In this document: positions 36,382 to 46,172 of the stretch, piece after piece
Position numbering within the stretch: position 1 is the first letter of the stretch
Layout: every line of letters starts with the position of its first letter
Assembly: GCA_030248225.1 (NCBI GenBank)
Contig: JASANE010030260.1
Span: 62,001-126,000 of the forward strand
Length of the DNA: 64,000 nt
Direction: 5' to 3'
Source: Trileptium ribeirensis
Taxonomy: Eukaryota; Nematoda; Enoplea; Enoplida; Thoracostomopsidae
Program-made: the position numbers and the translations under genes
The notes under the pieces: model-generated
The model's database searches: none
What the model saw: only the letters and a program-made list of their open reading frames with translations
Told to the model about the DNA's origin: nothing

Positions 36382-38350
36382 ATGCCAGCAATTGACTCAC
36401 TCAACTCTGACGATCTCATCTCTGACCTGAGTTTCTCTGTGGACTCTGAACCTGCTAGCAATGGACACGACAATGCTATCGACGGGAGTGACCGGGTATC
36501 ACCGATCAGGTCGGTACGGTCCTCTTCAAATGTACTAGGACAGGGTATGAAAGCTGCAGTAGGCTTGTTGAACAGAGGGATCAAAATAATATGGACACTA
36601 ATGGTTTTGCTAACCCTCCACAATTTAGGGCAAACCCACGCCATTGCTACGCCGTTCTCAGACCAAGTAGCACGCTTAGGCGCAACGGTAAATGAACAAG
36701 AAGGCACGCTGATCGAACCACAAGGCTTGGTAATAACTGCCTCACAGTCTACTTTCTTACCGATAATTTTACGGCTCTCCTTGGATGGATTGCAACCTAG
36801 TCGGCAAGCAACTGGTATGGCGCGGTGTGTATACACTCCTCAGGGTAAACCATGTTTGGGGAATTGCTGTCCCAACCCAAATTGTACTACCATGCCGGAT
36901 TTACATCAGAAAGTACAGGAATTAAAAAGAGAATTAATGAGCACATATCAAGGCGTACTAGACACTAGTTACTACATGGCACTAATGCGCGAATATTGCG
37001 AAGCGAATTCTCATCATTGTGAGGAACCTAAGGTTAGAAAGAAACGATTTCTCGCCTCATTAGCTGGAGCCGCAGGCGTAGTAACAGGATTTTTAGGTGT
37101 AGGTGTAGCGTTCACCAACGCTGTACACCTTAAGGACTTAAACAAGCAAGTGCTCGCACTATCTAAGGAAATGAGAAACACATATAATGTCGCTTATAAC
37201 TCGCGGGCGATAATGAAACTAACGCACGCTAATGAGGAACTGTACTCATTTTTACATCATGAAATGCAGGAGGTAGTCACTATGATCGATCAGGTAAGGT
37301 GCCAAGAGCAACGCTACGTAACTGAGGTTCACCGCGAGCTAGTTAACCATATGTTTCGCACCAGCCTTAGATCTTCGGTCGACGCTGTCATGGAAGCCAT
37401 GATGAGCGGTCAATTATCACCTAAGGTAGCGGATGCATCCACGATCAAGAATTTATTCCAAAAGAACTCGCAGATAGCGCAGACCATTTTAATACGCGAG
37501 CCTGCATTGGCATACTAATTTGGGCAAATCTACCCAGTGCACATCGATCTAGGTTCATTTAAATTTGCCTTTATACTGCGGGTTCCGTTAGTTACGCCGG
37601 ACGACGTCCGTCCCTACTTTCGAATCAACAACGTCGGTTGGAACGTTCCAGAACGCAGCGCTCACATGAAACTACTATTACCTGATTACGCTACACGGAT
37701 AGAACGAGCGCGGTACGAAGTACTAAAATTACACGCATGCAACACACGACCAGGTATTGCATTCTGCGAAGTACACGCATTAGCAACGGATCATACATCG
37801 CGCTGTTTGGACTGGATTATCATGGGCGAGGACGCTCCAGAGGAAGGTCGCCAACTTTGCAGGAACAGTGCATCGGTCGGGCCAATGGCAAACCATACAG
37901 ATGTCTACACCACGGCACAAGGAGTGTTAATTCGAACTGCTGAACGTAAGGCTGTCGTCTCCAAGAAGAAACATCTTAGTCACGTTACCCGAGGAGAGAC
38001 AATTGACATCGCTGACAATGGGGTTTTGTGGCTGTCGCACAACAACTATACCCAGCTCGTGATCGGGCCACTTATGCTGGCTAGCAGACTGGACGCGCAG
38101 GAAGTCACCATCCATATTGGACCCAACATCACGGTCCATGACTTTCCGGACATACCGCTCAAACCAATTGCTTGGAGCTCGTTGTAACACGCCAAAGCAA
38201 CGAACTTACAAGTCCAACACATAGCAGACGAGCAGTTGAATTGACTTCCCATACATCACTACCACTGGCGTGGCTGCTTATTTATGGATGCTCATTGTGC
38301 TAGTAGCTGCCGGCATAGGGGCAATAATATACTTTAGGAAGAAAGCCGGT
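36382..38350 (+). pseudogene. env: class I fusion-protein-like envelope (env), broken
   Basis: Codons 36382-37515 (378) and 37519-38184 share one frame, divided by a TAA at 37516; another TAA stands at 38185, and the membrane anchor lies in the next frame at about 38270-38335. Visible features: a hydrophobic signal or signal-anchor near residues 67-88, a cysteine cluster (CLGNCCPNPNC, 158-168), a dibasic furin-type site RKKR at 219-222, and immediately after it an Ala/Gly/Val/Phe-rich stretch (223-246) like a fusion peptide. A predicted heptad-bearing helix follows at about 248-310. The second half has further cysteines and NHT, NYT and NIT glycosylation sites. This is the layout of class I viral fusion proteins (paramyxovirus F, baculovirus F and retroelement env). 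The family cannot be fixed by eye. Its place before pol is abnormal. The stops and frameshift make it non-functional. Confidence 0.7.
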
Positions 38351-39317
38351 TTCTGTCCTACATGTATTAAAGGACACCTACAGCGTTGGTGGCAACAACG
38401 ACCATGTGGTCGGGAGGAACTACGGCGACCCGAATTGCATGTTAAGACGGACAATGAGTATGGCACCGCAAACATGCCCCGACCAAAAGTTTCAGCCCCA
38501 GCTGCTTCCACAGAACATCTCGAATTACGTACAACGAGCCCTCGTCGCTCAGCTCGAATAAACGCCACCAACGAAGACGAGAGCGTCGTCCTAGTGGAGC
38601 CCACCGAACTATTTGCTTTGTCTGAGCGATCCCAACGTAGAGGACACCGGACAGTAGCCTACCACCGACAGGTCAACGCGATACACCATATGGACGCACC
38701 CTTACTCATCAATGCTTTCGTATACCGCACGCCAGTACTTACGCTAAAATATATACAGGGCAGATGTTTCCATCGTATCCCAGTACTTGGTAAATAAATT
38801 AGGCCTCCAGCCACAGCCCGACGATTTTACTAGGATTGTATCTGCCACCAAACAGGAATTAGCATTAGACGGCAGCATAAGTGTACCTTTGTCGATCGGG
38901 TCCATAAAGGTACAAACAGACTTCTTTGTCACTAAAACAGCACCTTATCACTGCATCATAGGAACAAATTTCATGTCCCAATTGCCAAAGTGCATCATAA
39001 ATTTTAAGGAACGTTGCTTAGAAATAGCAGTAGATGAGGAAGAGGCTAAGATACATTTTGCAGGTCTAGAACGCTACGACCCACCACTAATTGCAGTAAT
39101 GTGTCGGAAGCTCACCACAATAGAACCAAACACCGAAACATTCATTAATGCGATCCCAGAAATAGCCGAAACAGGCGTAGGACCGGCACTATTTGTGCCC
39201 GCACCAGAAATGGTTGATATCGCAATGGCACACGCACTAGTGTTAAGAAGTCAAAGAACCATACCAATCGCAGTAATTAACTTCGGAAACACACCGGTCA
39301 CCATTTATGCCGAATAA
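38270..39317 (+). pseudogene. env membrane-anchor/tail region running into retropepsin-like protease, broken
   Basis: Frame 2 (38270-38797) starts with a 20-residue hydrophobic segment (LWMLIVLVAAGIGAIIYF) followed by RKK, as at an envelope anchor, then a 130-residue basic and acidic linker, then residues matching the start of a retropepsin (INAFVYRTPVLTL). The protease continues in frame 3 from about 38765: ADVSIVSQYLVNKLGL, later CIIGTNFMSQL, the usual hydrophobic-Ile-Ile-Gly near the C-terminal half. The catalytic Asp-Thr-Gly at the junction is not readable in any single frame; small indels lie exactly there (38745-38770). The frame closes at TAA 39315 and then continues open into reverse transcriptase. 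The protease would have cut the polyprotein; in this copy it is dead. Confidence 0.65.
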
Positions 39318-39332
39318 ACGGTAGGACACATT

Positions 39333-40880
39333 GTGGTAATGATGAACCCCAACGTGCAGTTCTTGAAAGACACAAATAAAAATTTGATCCGGTATGAGGA
39401 GCACAAACCTGCCAAACAACTAAATAACATTACAGCGCACCCTGAAAGGATCATCCAACACATAGAGGCAGGAAAAAGGTCAAATGACCACGTAAGAGCT
39501 CAAACGGTCTTGAGTAAAATAGATTTTGATAAGACCCTATTGTCTCCGTTCGAGCTAAAGCAGTTGAAAACTGCGATTGCTGAAAACGCAGATGTCTTCA
39601 GCACGCACGACTTCGATTTAGGACGCTACACAGAACATGGGCACCTCATAGAGACCGGAGATGCTAAGCCAATTAAGCAAGCACCGCATCGATTAGCACA
39701 TTCCTTACGCGAACCGCTTAGTATGCGAGATGCGGGACTAATATCGCCATCAAGCTCACCTTGGGGATCACCGATAGTATATGTGACCAAGAGTGACGGC
39801 TCGCTCCGGCTATGTGTGGACTTTCGGAAGGTAAACAGGATAGCAGAGCAGGACGCATATCCATTACCTAGAATAGACGATATTTTAGGATGCCTCCGAA
39901 ATACTAAATTAATGTCCAGCTTAGATTTAAATAAAGGCTTCTGGCAGCTAGAACTCGACCCAGGAACCAAGGACAAAACATCTTTTGTAACAGTACATGG
40001 ACAGTACGAATACAACGTCCTACCGTTTGGATTAAACTCGTCCCCAGGAGCTTTTCAACGTTGCATGTCCATGATTTTAAAGGGGTTAGAGTGGTAAAAA
40101 TGTTTGATTTACATAGATGACATACTGGTATTCTCCCGAACGTACGAGGATCACTTAGCAGACCTAATCAGGGTTTTCGACCGTTTCCGCAGAGCAAATT
40201 TGAAATTAAAACCATCAAAATGCCATTTTAGCCGAGGCAGTCTGAAATATTTAGGGCATATAGTTAGTACCGAAGGCGTGAAACCAGATCCAGAGAAGGC
40301 AATAGCAATCGAGAGCTTGTGGGGTATTACCACAAATTTATGCCAAACTACTCGGACATATGCGAACCACTCAATGAGTTAAAACGCAAGGATACCGAAT
40401 TTAAATGGACACCTAGGTGCGAAGACGCCTTTAAGAAATTAAAACAAGCTCTGCTAGATGAACCAGTCCTAATACATCCCGATTTTACACAGCCGTTCAT
40501 TTTACGGACGGACGCTTCAGGATACGCAATGGGTGCAGTGCTCTCGCAGAAAACTAAACAAGGCCTCAAACCCATTGCATATGCCAGCAAAGCTCTGGTA
40601 GATTACCAACGCCGTTACCCCGCAATCGAAGCCGAAGCTCTCGCGATTCGATGGGCAGCGCTACACTTTAAGAATTACCTCGTAGGACACAAATTCCATG
40701 TAGAAACTGACCACAAGCCGCTCAAGGCTCTATTTAACAAACCGCCTAGAAATTCACTCTTATCCCAGTGGCGCAGTGAGCTACTACTTGAATTTGGGGG
40801 ATTCGAAATACTATATAGACCAGGTAAAGAGAACGGCAATGCCGATGCTTTGTCACGGGAACCTAGATGCGACCCATCTA
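39333..40880 (+). pseudogene. pol: Ty3/gypsy-like reverse transcriptase and RNase H, broken
   Basis: Reverse transcriptase blocks are clear: SPWGSPIVYVTKSDGSLRLC and VDFRKVN, then PLPRIDDIL, SLDLNKGFWQL, YNVLPFGLNSSPGAFQR, and the catalytic YIDDILVFS after an in-frame TAA at 40095. KCHFSRGSLKYLGHIVSTEG follows. Near 40315 about 20 codons of the connection (the usual SFLGL region) are deleted and the frame shifts from 3 to 2. RNase H reads FILRTDASGYAMGAVLSQ, YPAIEAEALAIRWA and VETDHKPLKAL, keeping the expected Asp, Glu and Asp, and ends near NGNADALSREP. The order RT then RNase H then integrase is that of Ty3/gypsy (Metaviridae-like) elements. Together these would copy element RNA into DNA. 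The stop, the deletion and the frameshift make this copy non-functional. Confidence 0.92.
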
Positions 40881-41348
40881 GTGGCGAGGTACCCGGAAAT
40901 ACTTATGAAATATTAATGATGGGTCGGGGACGACCCACCGGCCCCCGTCCACCAACAACCTGCGCAGCATGGGATCAATCGCACCTGCCGTATCCCGTAC
41001 GCACAGTGGCACCGCTCGCATCTGGGATGCCAACAGCTGTAATAGGAAGCCCGATCGCTCCCCCAGGGCAGCCAAACCCCGAGGCAATCCCATCGCAACT
41101 AGCTCCCGACACGCAGATAACTACAGTACCCCCAGCAACGCTAACGCAGCAAGCAGCCACGCTAAGCGCGATCCCAATTAGAATGGATCCAGGAGAAACA
41201 CCAGCGATGTCAGTGCACACTACAACTATCTCGGGTTCTGGAGTCGGACCTCAGGCTCGAGGGTCTAAAAGGCCACACCGGCCTGAATCAGAAACTGTAG
41301 GTTCTAAGAGCAACCACACTACCAACAGAACAGGAATTCGACAGACCC

Positions 41349-42760
41349 ATGAAATTAATGATGCATTATGAGACCGAAATATTACCAACCGTTAGGATCG
41401 AGGACGCACAAGACACCCACGAAAACATATATCTACCATTCTTTTTATACCTCCCAGATTTTAATCTAGTACGGCTCTTGCCGTACATCCAAAGAAATGA
41501 CCCAGAACTGGGTCCAATTTGGTGGTATTTATATAACAAAACACGGCCTAAGGCCGAATTGGGCGCACTAAGAATAGAAATGCGAGCTCATTACTTCGAG
41601 CTAGCTCAAGACACGAAAATATTATATATGAATCCATTACAACCAGGGGACATAAATTACAAGTTGTGCGTTCCAATCACATTAGTACAGCAAGTACTCA
41701 AACATGAACACAACACCTTGTATGGAGGACATTCTTGCCGCGATCGACTACTAGCAAAATTAAAACAATTTTACTACTGGAAGGGTATGTCGGAACACTC
41801 ACAGCAATGGATCAGGCGATGTACTCTATGCCAATCCGCGAAGGACCCAATTGCTCGGATAACCACCGGATTGGGTAGGGTTCCGTTGGCAAATCAACCA
41901 ATGTATCGTATATTCGTAGACATACTCGATATTCAAGTTCGGTCGCAAGCGGGTAACCGCTATGTCATCGCATTCATCGATCAATTCACAAAGTTTGCAA
42001 TAGCAGTGGCTATAAGTCACCAGGATGCACACACAGCCGCACACATATTCTTATATGAGGTAGTCAACAAGTACGGAGCTCCAGGGAGCTATATTCTGAC
42101 AGAGGAGGTGCTTTCACCGCACATATGTTTGAAAACCTGTGTCAAGAAATACAGATATTTCGGCACATGAGTTTAGCTTACCACCCTCAGGCAAATGGTG
42201 AGATCGAAAGGTTTAATAGGACGTTATTGTATCTATTGCGAGTAAGTGTACCGCAAGATGATCATCATTCATGGGATGTATCATTACCAGTTTGCATAAT
42301 GGCCTATAATTCCTCGGGAAATACGGCGACAAAGTATCCACCATTTTTGTTGATGCATGGATTCTATCCTAGGCTCCCCGGAGAATACGACACGCATAGC
42401 GCAGCTACAGGATACACAGGAGCTCACTCCTATAGGGCCAACGCTCAGCGCTGGATGGCTTCTATTAGAGAGCGCGCATAACAATCATTGAGAGCCGCCC
42501 AGGAAGTAAATCGGCTAAGATACAATAGGCGAGCCCGCGAACCACGCTATCAAACAGGTGAGTTAGTTTGGGTTTATAGGCACGACACCACGCCGGGAAC
42601 TTCTAGGAAACTTACACCTCGTTGGTGCGGACCATACGAAATACTAGCGATCACCCCGCCATGCATGCGCGTAAGAATGCATTCAAATCCGGAAGGTATG
42701 GCGCATGTGGTACACCTTAATAGGACCAAGCCATGTTTTAGGGCATTAGATCCAGTACCT
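41349..42760 (+). pseudogene. retroelement integrase, broken
   Basis: The N-terminal zinc domain is clear (HEHN, GGHSCRDRLLAKLKQFYYWKGM, then CTLC). The catalytic core has its first Asp in FVDILDIQV and the later Glu in HPQANGEIERFNRTL. At the second Asp the sequence reads ILTEE and the frame is lost near 42105 (frame 3 to frame 2), so the catalytic triad is broken in this copy. A TAA at 42479 interrupts the same frame, which continues with a C-terminal module containing LVWVYRHD and PRWCGPYEI, the GPY/F type typical of Ty3/gypsy. The region between RNase H and integrase (about 40880-41345) is Pro/Thr-rich linker with a further frame change near 41345. Integrase would join element DNA to the chromosome. 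Confidence 0.9.
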
Positions 42761-42769
42761 AATGTAGGG

Positions 42770-44533
42770 GACTGGCTAGGTCAAGTACACGCTTCTGTAT
42801 TAGAAAGGGGTTTGAATGAACCAACCCAACAAATTATCGCTGATAGGGATTTCGTTACTGAAATAGAACCTGTAGATGAAGTAGCAGTACGCACAGTAAG
42901 AACCGCAGTCAGTGATAGTTCGGACACCGAAAGTGTAGAAATGGGTGACCCTAACGATCCTAACTTCTATCGCCGTACATACGCTGAGATCGAGGCCGAG
43001 CAAGGAGCGATGGAACATATTGAGTATCGGACGGACAACTACGAGCCGCAGAATCCAAGGACAGTCAGGAATCGGATTCCAGTGACTGATCCAGATAGAG
43101 AAATAGAACCATCTTGGCTACCAATATCGCAGGAACAGGTTACTAGCCGAGAGGCCTTTTTGTACATACCAGAACCTGGTAGCCGAGACACGCAGGTGGA
43201 ATATGGACAACACACTGTACCAGTAACCACAATGGAAAGAATTGCGGCTACAAGCGAGGAAGTTCCATTCGGCGTGCCGACTATAGGTGTAGGCATACTT
43301 GAAGGACAACACTTCTATCCCGCGGATGTTACGCTGTCTACTACACCTCGAGGAGCTTCAAACGGAATCGTTGTACCCGGACCATGCACCTCAGGGGATC
43401 TACGCTATGCAATTATGCTCGCTGCTCAGGACCATCCATTATTTCAATCAAGACCGGCTGAACACATCATGGCATCGCGGCTGCGAGTACCGACAGAGAT
43501 TTCAACTCAAACTGTAGGAGACTACACGACAATACGTCCTTACGGCGCTCCACCAGCAGCTGCCGACAGGCCTATGTCTCACCATCAATATGTTTTTCGC
43601 GAGGCGGCCTTTACTCAACCACCACCAGGGTCACCAATGTCCAGCTATCTATCGGAAACATCTGGTGAAAGTGCCACGGTGGACGTGAGAGCAGCCGAAG
43701 CAGACGACGAACTAACTAGCCAGACATCACAGGAGCCCTCTTCAGCTGAACGATGCGGTCGAGCCGGACAAGAAACATCCAGTCGTAGCACCAGAACACC
43801 TACTACGCAACCGGGGACCTCCGACTCACTAAGCAAATTTACACTTGCGGAATCAAGCAGCGAACCAACCAGCACCCCGAAGAGGAACTGTCCACGCTGT
43901 AACCTTAGGAACCTCTCCCCACACACGAGCATCTCTGGAAGAGCGAGGAAAGGCACTTATTGGACGGGCTACTCAACGGAAACAAGTGGTATCAGCACGA
44001 GGAGGTTCGGCCATCCAGTTTGGTACTACTGACCAACCAGGACCGTCCACGGTAACCATCACTGAGCTGGTACACCCCACTGCCGCTGCCACCACCCCCT
44101 CTGAGACAATACGCCTTAGCACTACCCATGCGACTGTCCCAGTCAGACACTTACTACATCGGCACGCCAGGGATTGCGTCTTTAGGCCATACGGCGCAGC
44201 ATCAGACGAAGAGGTAGGAGACGCCCTCCGCAGACATAAACGCGTAACTTTCCAGGAATCTGGACGACCATCACTGAAGCAGCAGGAACATCAACTAGAC
44301 TAGCCTCCATTACCCGCGCGCAATCTACCAGTGTCACCACCTCAATGACAAGTGCACCAAGACTAACCCCGCGACAACTTTTAATGGAAGGACGCTCGCC
44401 AGGCGGGACTCAGCCACCGACCACATTCCCACGATATCCTTCCAGCCAGGAATTACACCCTGCACGACGAACAAACCGACCACCACCATACGAAGAGTCT
44501 GACTCGGACGATCTTGACCTGCGGGTGGACTAA
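42770..44533 (+). pseudogene. long Pro/Ser/Thr-rich C-terminal extension after integrase, with PPPY motif
   Basis: The integrase frame stays open for about 420 further codons to 44032, acidic then rich in Pro, Ser and Thr. The likely continuation shifts to frame 3 at about 43900 and runs to a TAG at 44301, then frame 2 to 44533. The last piece contains NRPPPYEESDSDDLDL. PPxY motifs recruit NEDD4-family ubiquitin ligases and act as budding (late) domains in many retroviral Gag proteins; here the motif stands after integrase, so its role is unclear. No folded domain is recognised. Alternatively this is a separate ORF fused by loss of a stop. Frameshifts show decay. Confidence 0.5.
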
Positions 44534-44578
44534 TCCTAACCATATTCGCACGTACCTCAACACAAGCAAACAAGACTA

Positions 44579-44595
44579 TCAAACAAAAAGGGGGA
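44579..44595 (+). other. polypurine tract-like sequence, internal copy
   Basis: TCAAACAAAAAGGGGGA, identical over 17 nt to 49337-49353. It lies between the pol tail and the first NADAR gene, where a central polypurine tract, or the 3' tract of a shorter ancestor, could sit. Confidence 0.4.
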
Positions 44596-44678
44596 ATTCA
44601 AGAGGAGATCGGGAACATATTCACAGGTAAATAAGATAATCTCTGCGCTCAAACTTATTCCCAGTATGCACATTATAG

Positions 44679-45910
44679 ATGCGACGAAGCTACAGCACCA
44701 AGGACATCCGGATGCCAATGCTACCAAAAGGCGTGCAGCACGTGCTGATGGTTTGCGGCGGCGGCATCTATCCGACGGTGCCCCTATATCGAGTCCAACC
44801 AGGGCTGCGCGTGGAGATCTTCGCCTCCAAGGGAACTCGCCTACCAATGCTCGCCAACGAGACAACGACGGTCGACACATTCGAACACAACGGGCGGCGC
44901 CTATCCAGCGCGTCCGAACGTTTTCACCTCAGCGTCCTGGAGCTGCTGGGCTTCGACAACGCCGTGAAGGGGCTAGCCGAAGCGGAAATCAGCCCTAATG
45001 AGCTGCAACTCCGCAGCATCGCACTCCACCGTCGGCTACCGATAAAGAGGCGCCATATGCTAAAGGCCTACTACCCGCATATCGTGCGGCCAATACTACT
45101 GGCCAAATTCAGCATGCCTGAATATGCGGAGGAACTAGAGGCCACCGATGACCGGCTTCTATTCAACGCCTCGTTCGACGACTTCTGGGGAACTGGCGCA
45201 ACCCATATTGACTGTTGTTGCGACCACACGTTCCACAACGTGACGGGCTGGCTCCTAGAAGAGATCCGAGCCTACAACCGGGACGGTCTTCTGCGATGGC
45301 CCCAAGTCATCATCGTGGGCGACGAACAAGCGCTACCGTTGCTCAACGTCGCCGACCAGCACAACTGGCTGGTGTTCGCTTGGCCACGCATGGAAATGGC
45401 CGACTTAATACAATGGGCCAACGCGTTCGTCACGCCACAGACTGGCTGTGTCATCGTTGTAGGCGGTTACGGCAAGTTACGGCGTGATGACGACACCGTC
45501 TTTTCGCCCAGTGCGTTTACCAAACGCATCAAGCGAAAGCTGGGGTGCTTGAGCGGCGACTCCGGGAAAACGCGGCCGTCTACATCGCTCCGCCGCCACC
45601 GCAGTGGACCGCCGCGAATTAAACCAGCGAAGCATGGGCGACGGAACTACGCATCCGAAAACTGCGCCTCACCGAGCAACACCAGGCCATGCGGAACGTC
45701 ATCATGCCCGCATGGTCAGTACCATTAACGGCACCCTAAGCCTGGGACACGGTCGGACCGTTCAACCGGGGTGAGGATCGCCAGCGGTGGACCGAGCCGG
45801 TGGTGGCGCCCGCTTATCACAAAGAGCTGGTCAACTGGGTAGGCCACTACATCCGTTGCACCGGACTCTTTCGGCTAAGTGAGCAACGGAGAGACGATGA
45901 GGAAGAATAA
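44679..45910 (+). pseudogene. accessory gene 1: NADAR-like domain plus SGNH-like domain, frameshifted near its end
   Basis: A 349-codon frame (to 45728) carries at residues 66-197 the pattern of NADAR/YbiA-type ADP-ribose glycosidases: SASERFHL in the place of the SEHYFQ motif, then VRPILLAKFSMPEYAEEL (the helix before the KF motif), FDDFWGTG (D.WG.G motif) and HNVTGWLLEEIR (N..G..L...R motif). Residues 207-268 follow an SGNH/GDSL-hydrolase layout (WPQVIIVGDEQALPLL, FAWP, CVIVVGGYGKL), but the nucleophile position of the GDS motif is Glu. NADAR enzymes remove ADP-ribose from modified bases or act in riboflavin-related metabolism. The copy 2 C-terminus is also present here, in another frame after about 45560 and broken by a TAA near 45621, ending with a TAA at 45908. 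The start is uncertain. Similarity to accessory gene 2 is clear along the whole length. Confidence 0.6.
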
Positions 45911-46172
45911 AGCTTATTAAGGAATTCGTTCACACGTGGGTACCTCTAGCATAAGGAAGCAGGTGATTAATGCGGGGCTATAGAACACCCTGAAGCAATA
46001 GAAAACGCGATTCCCTGACACTTAGAGAACTCTACTTTAGGACACACGCGAGAAGTCGAGAGTAGAATTAGAAACTGTGTGCACCACCACACTTGACTAT
46101 ACACATATGCGCGGCGAAAATTGACTAGTATAAGAGAAAGGACAAACATCTATAAGAGCTATATTATTACAG

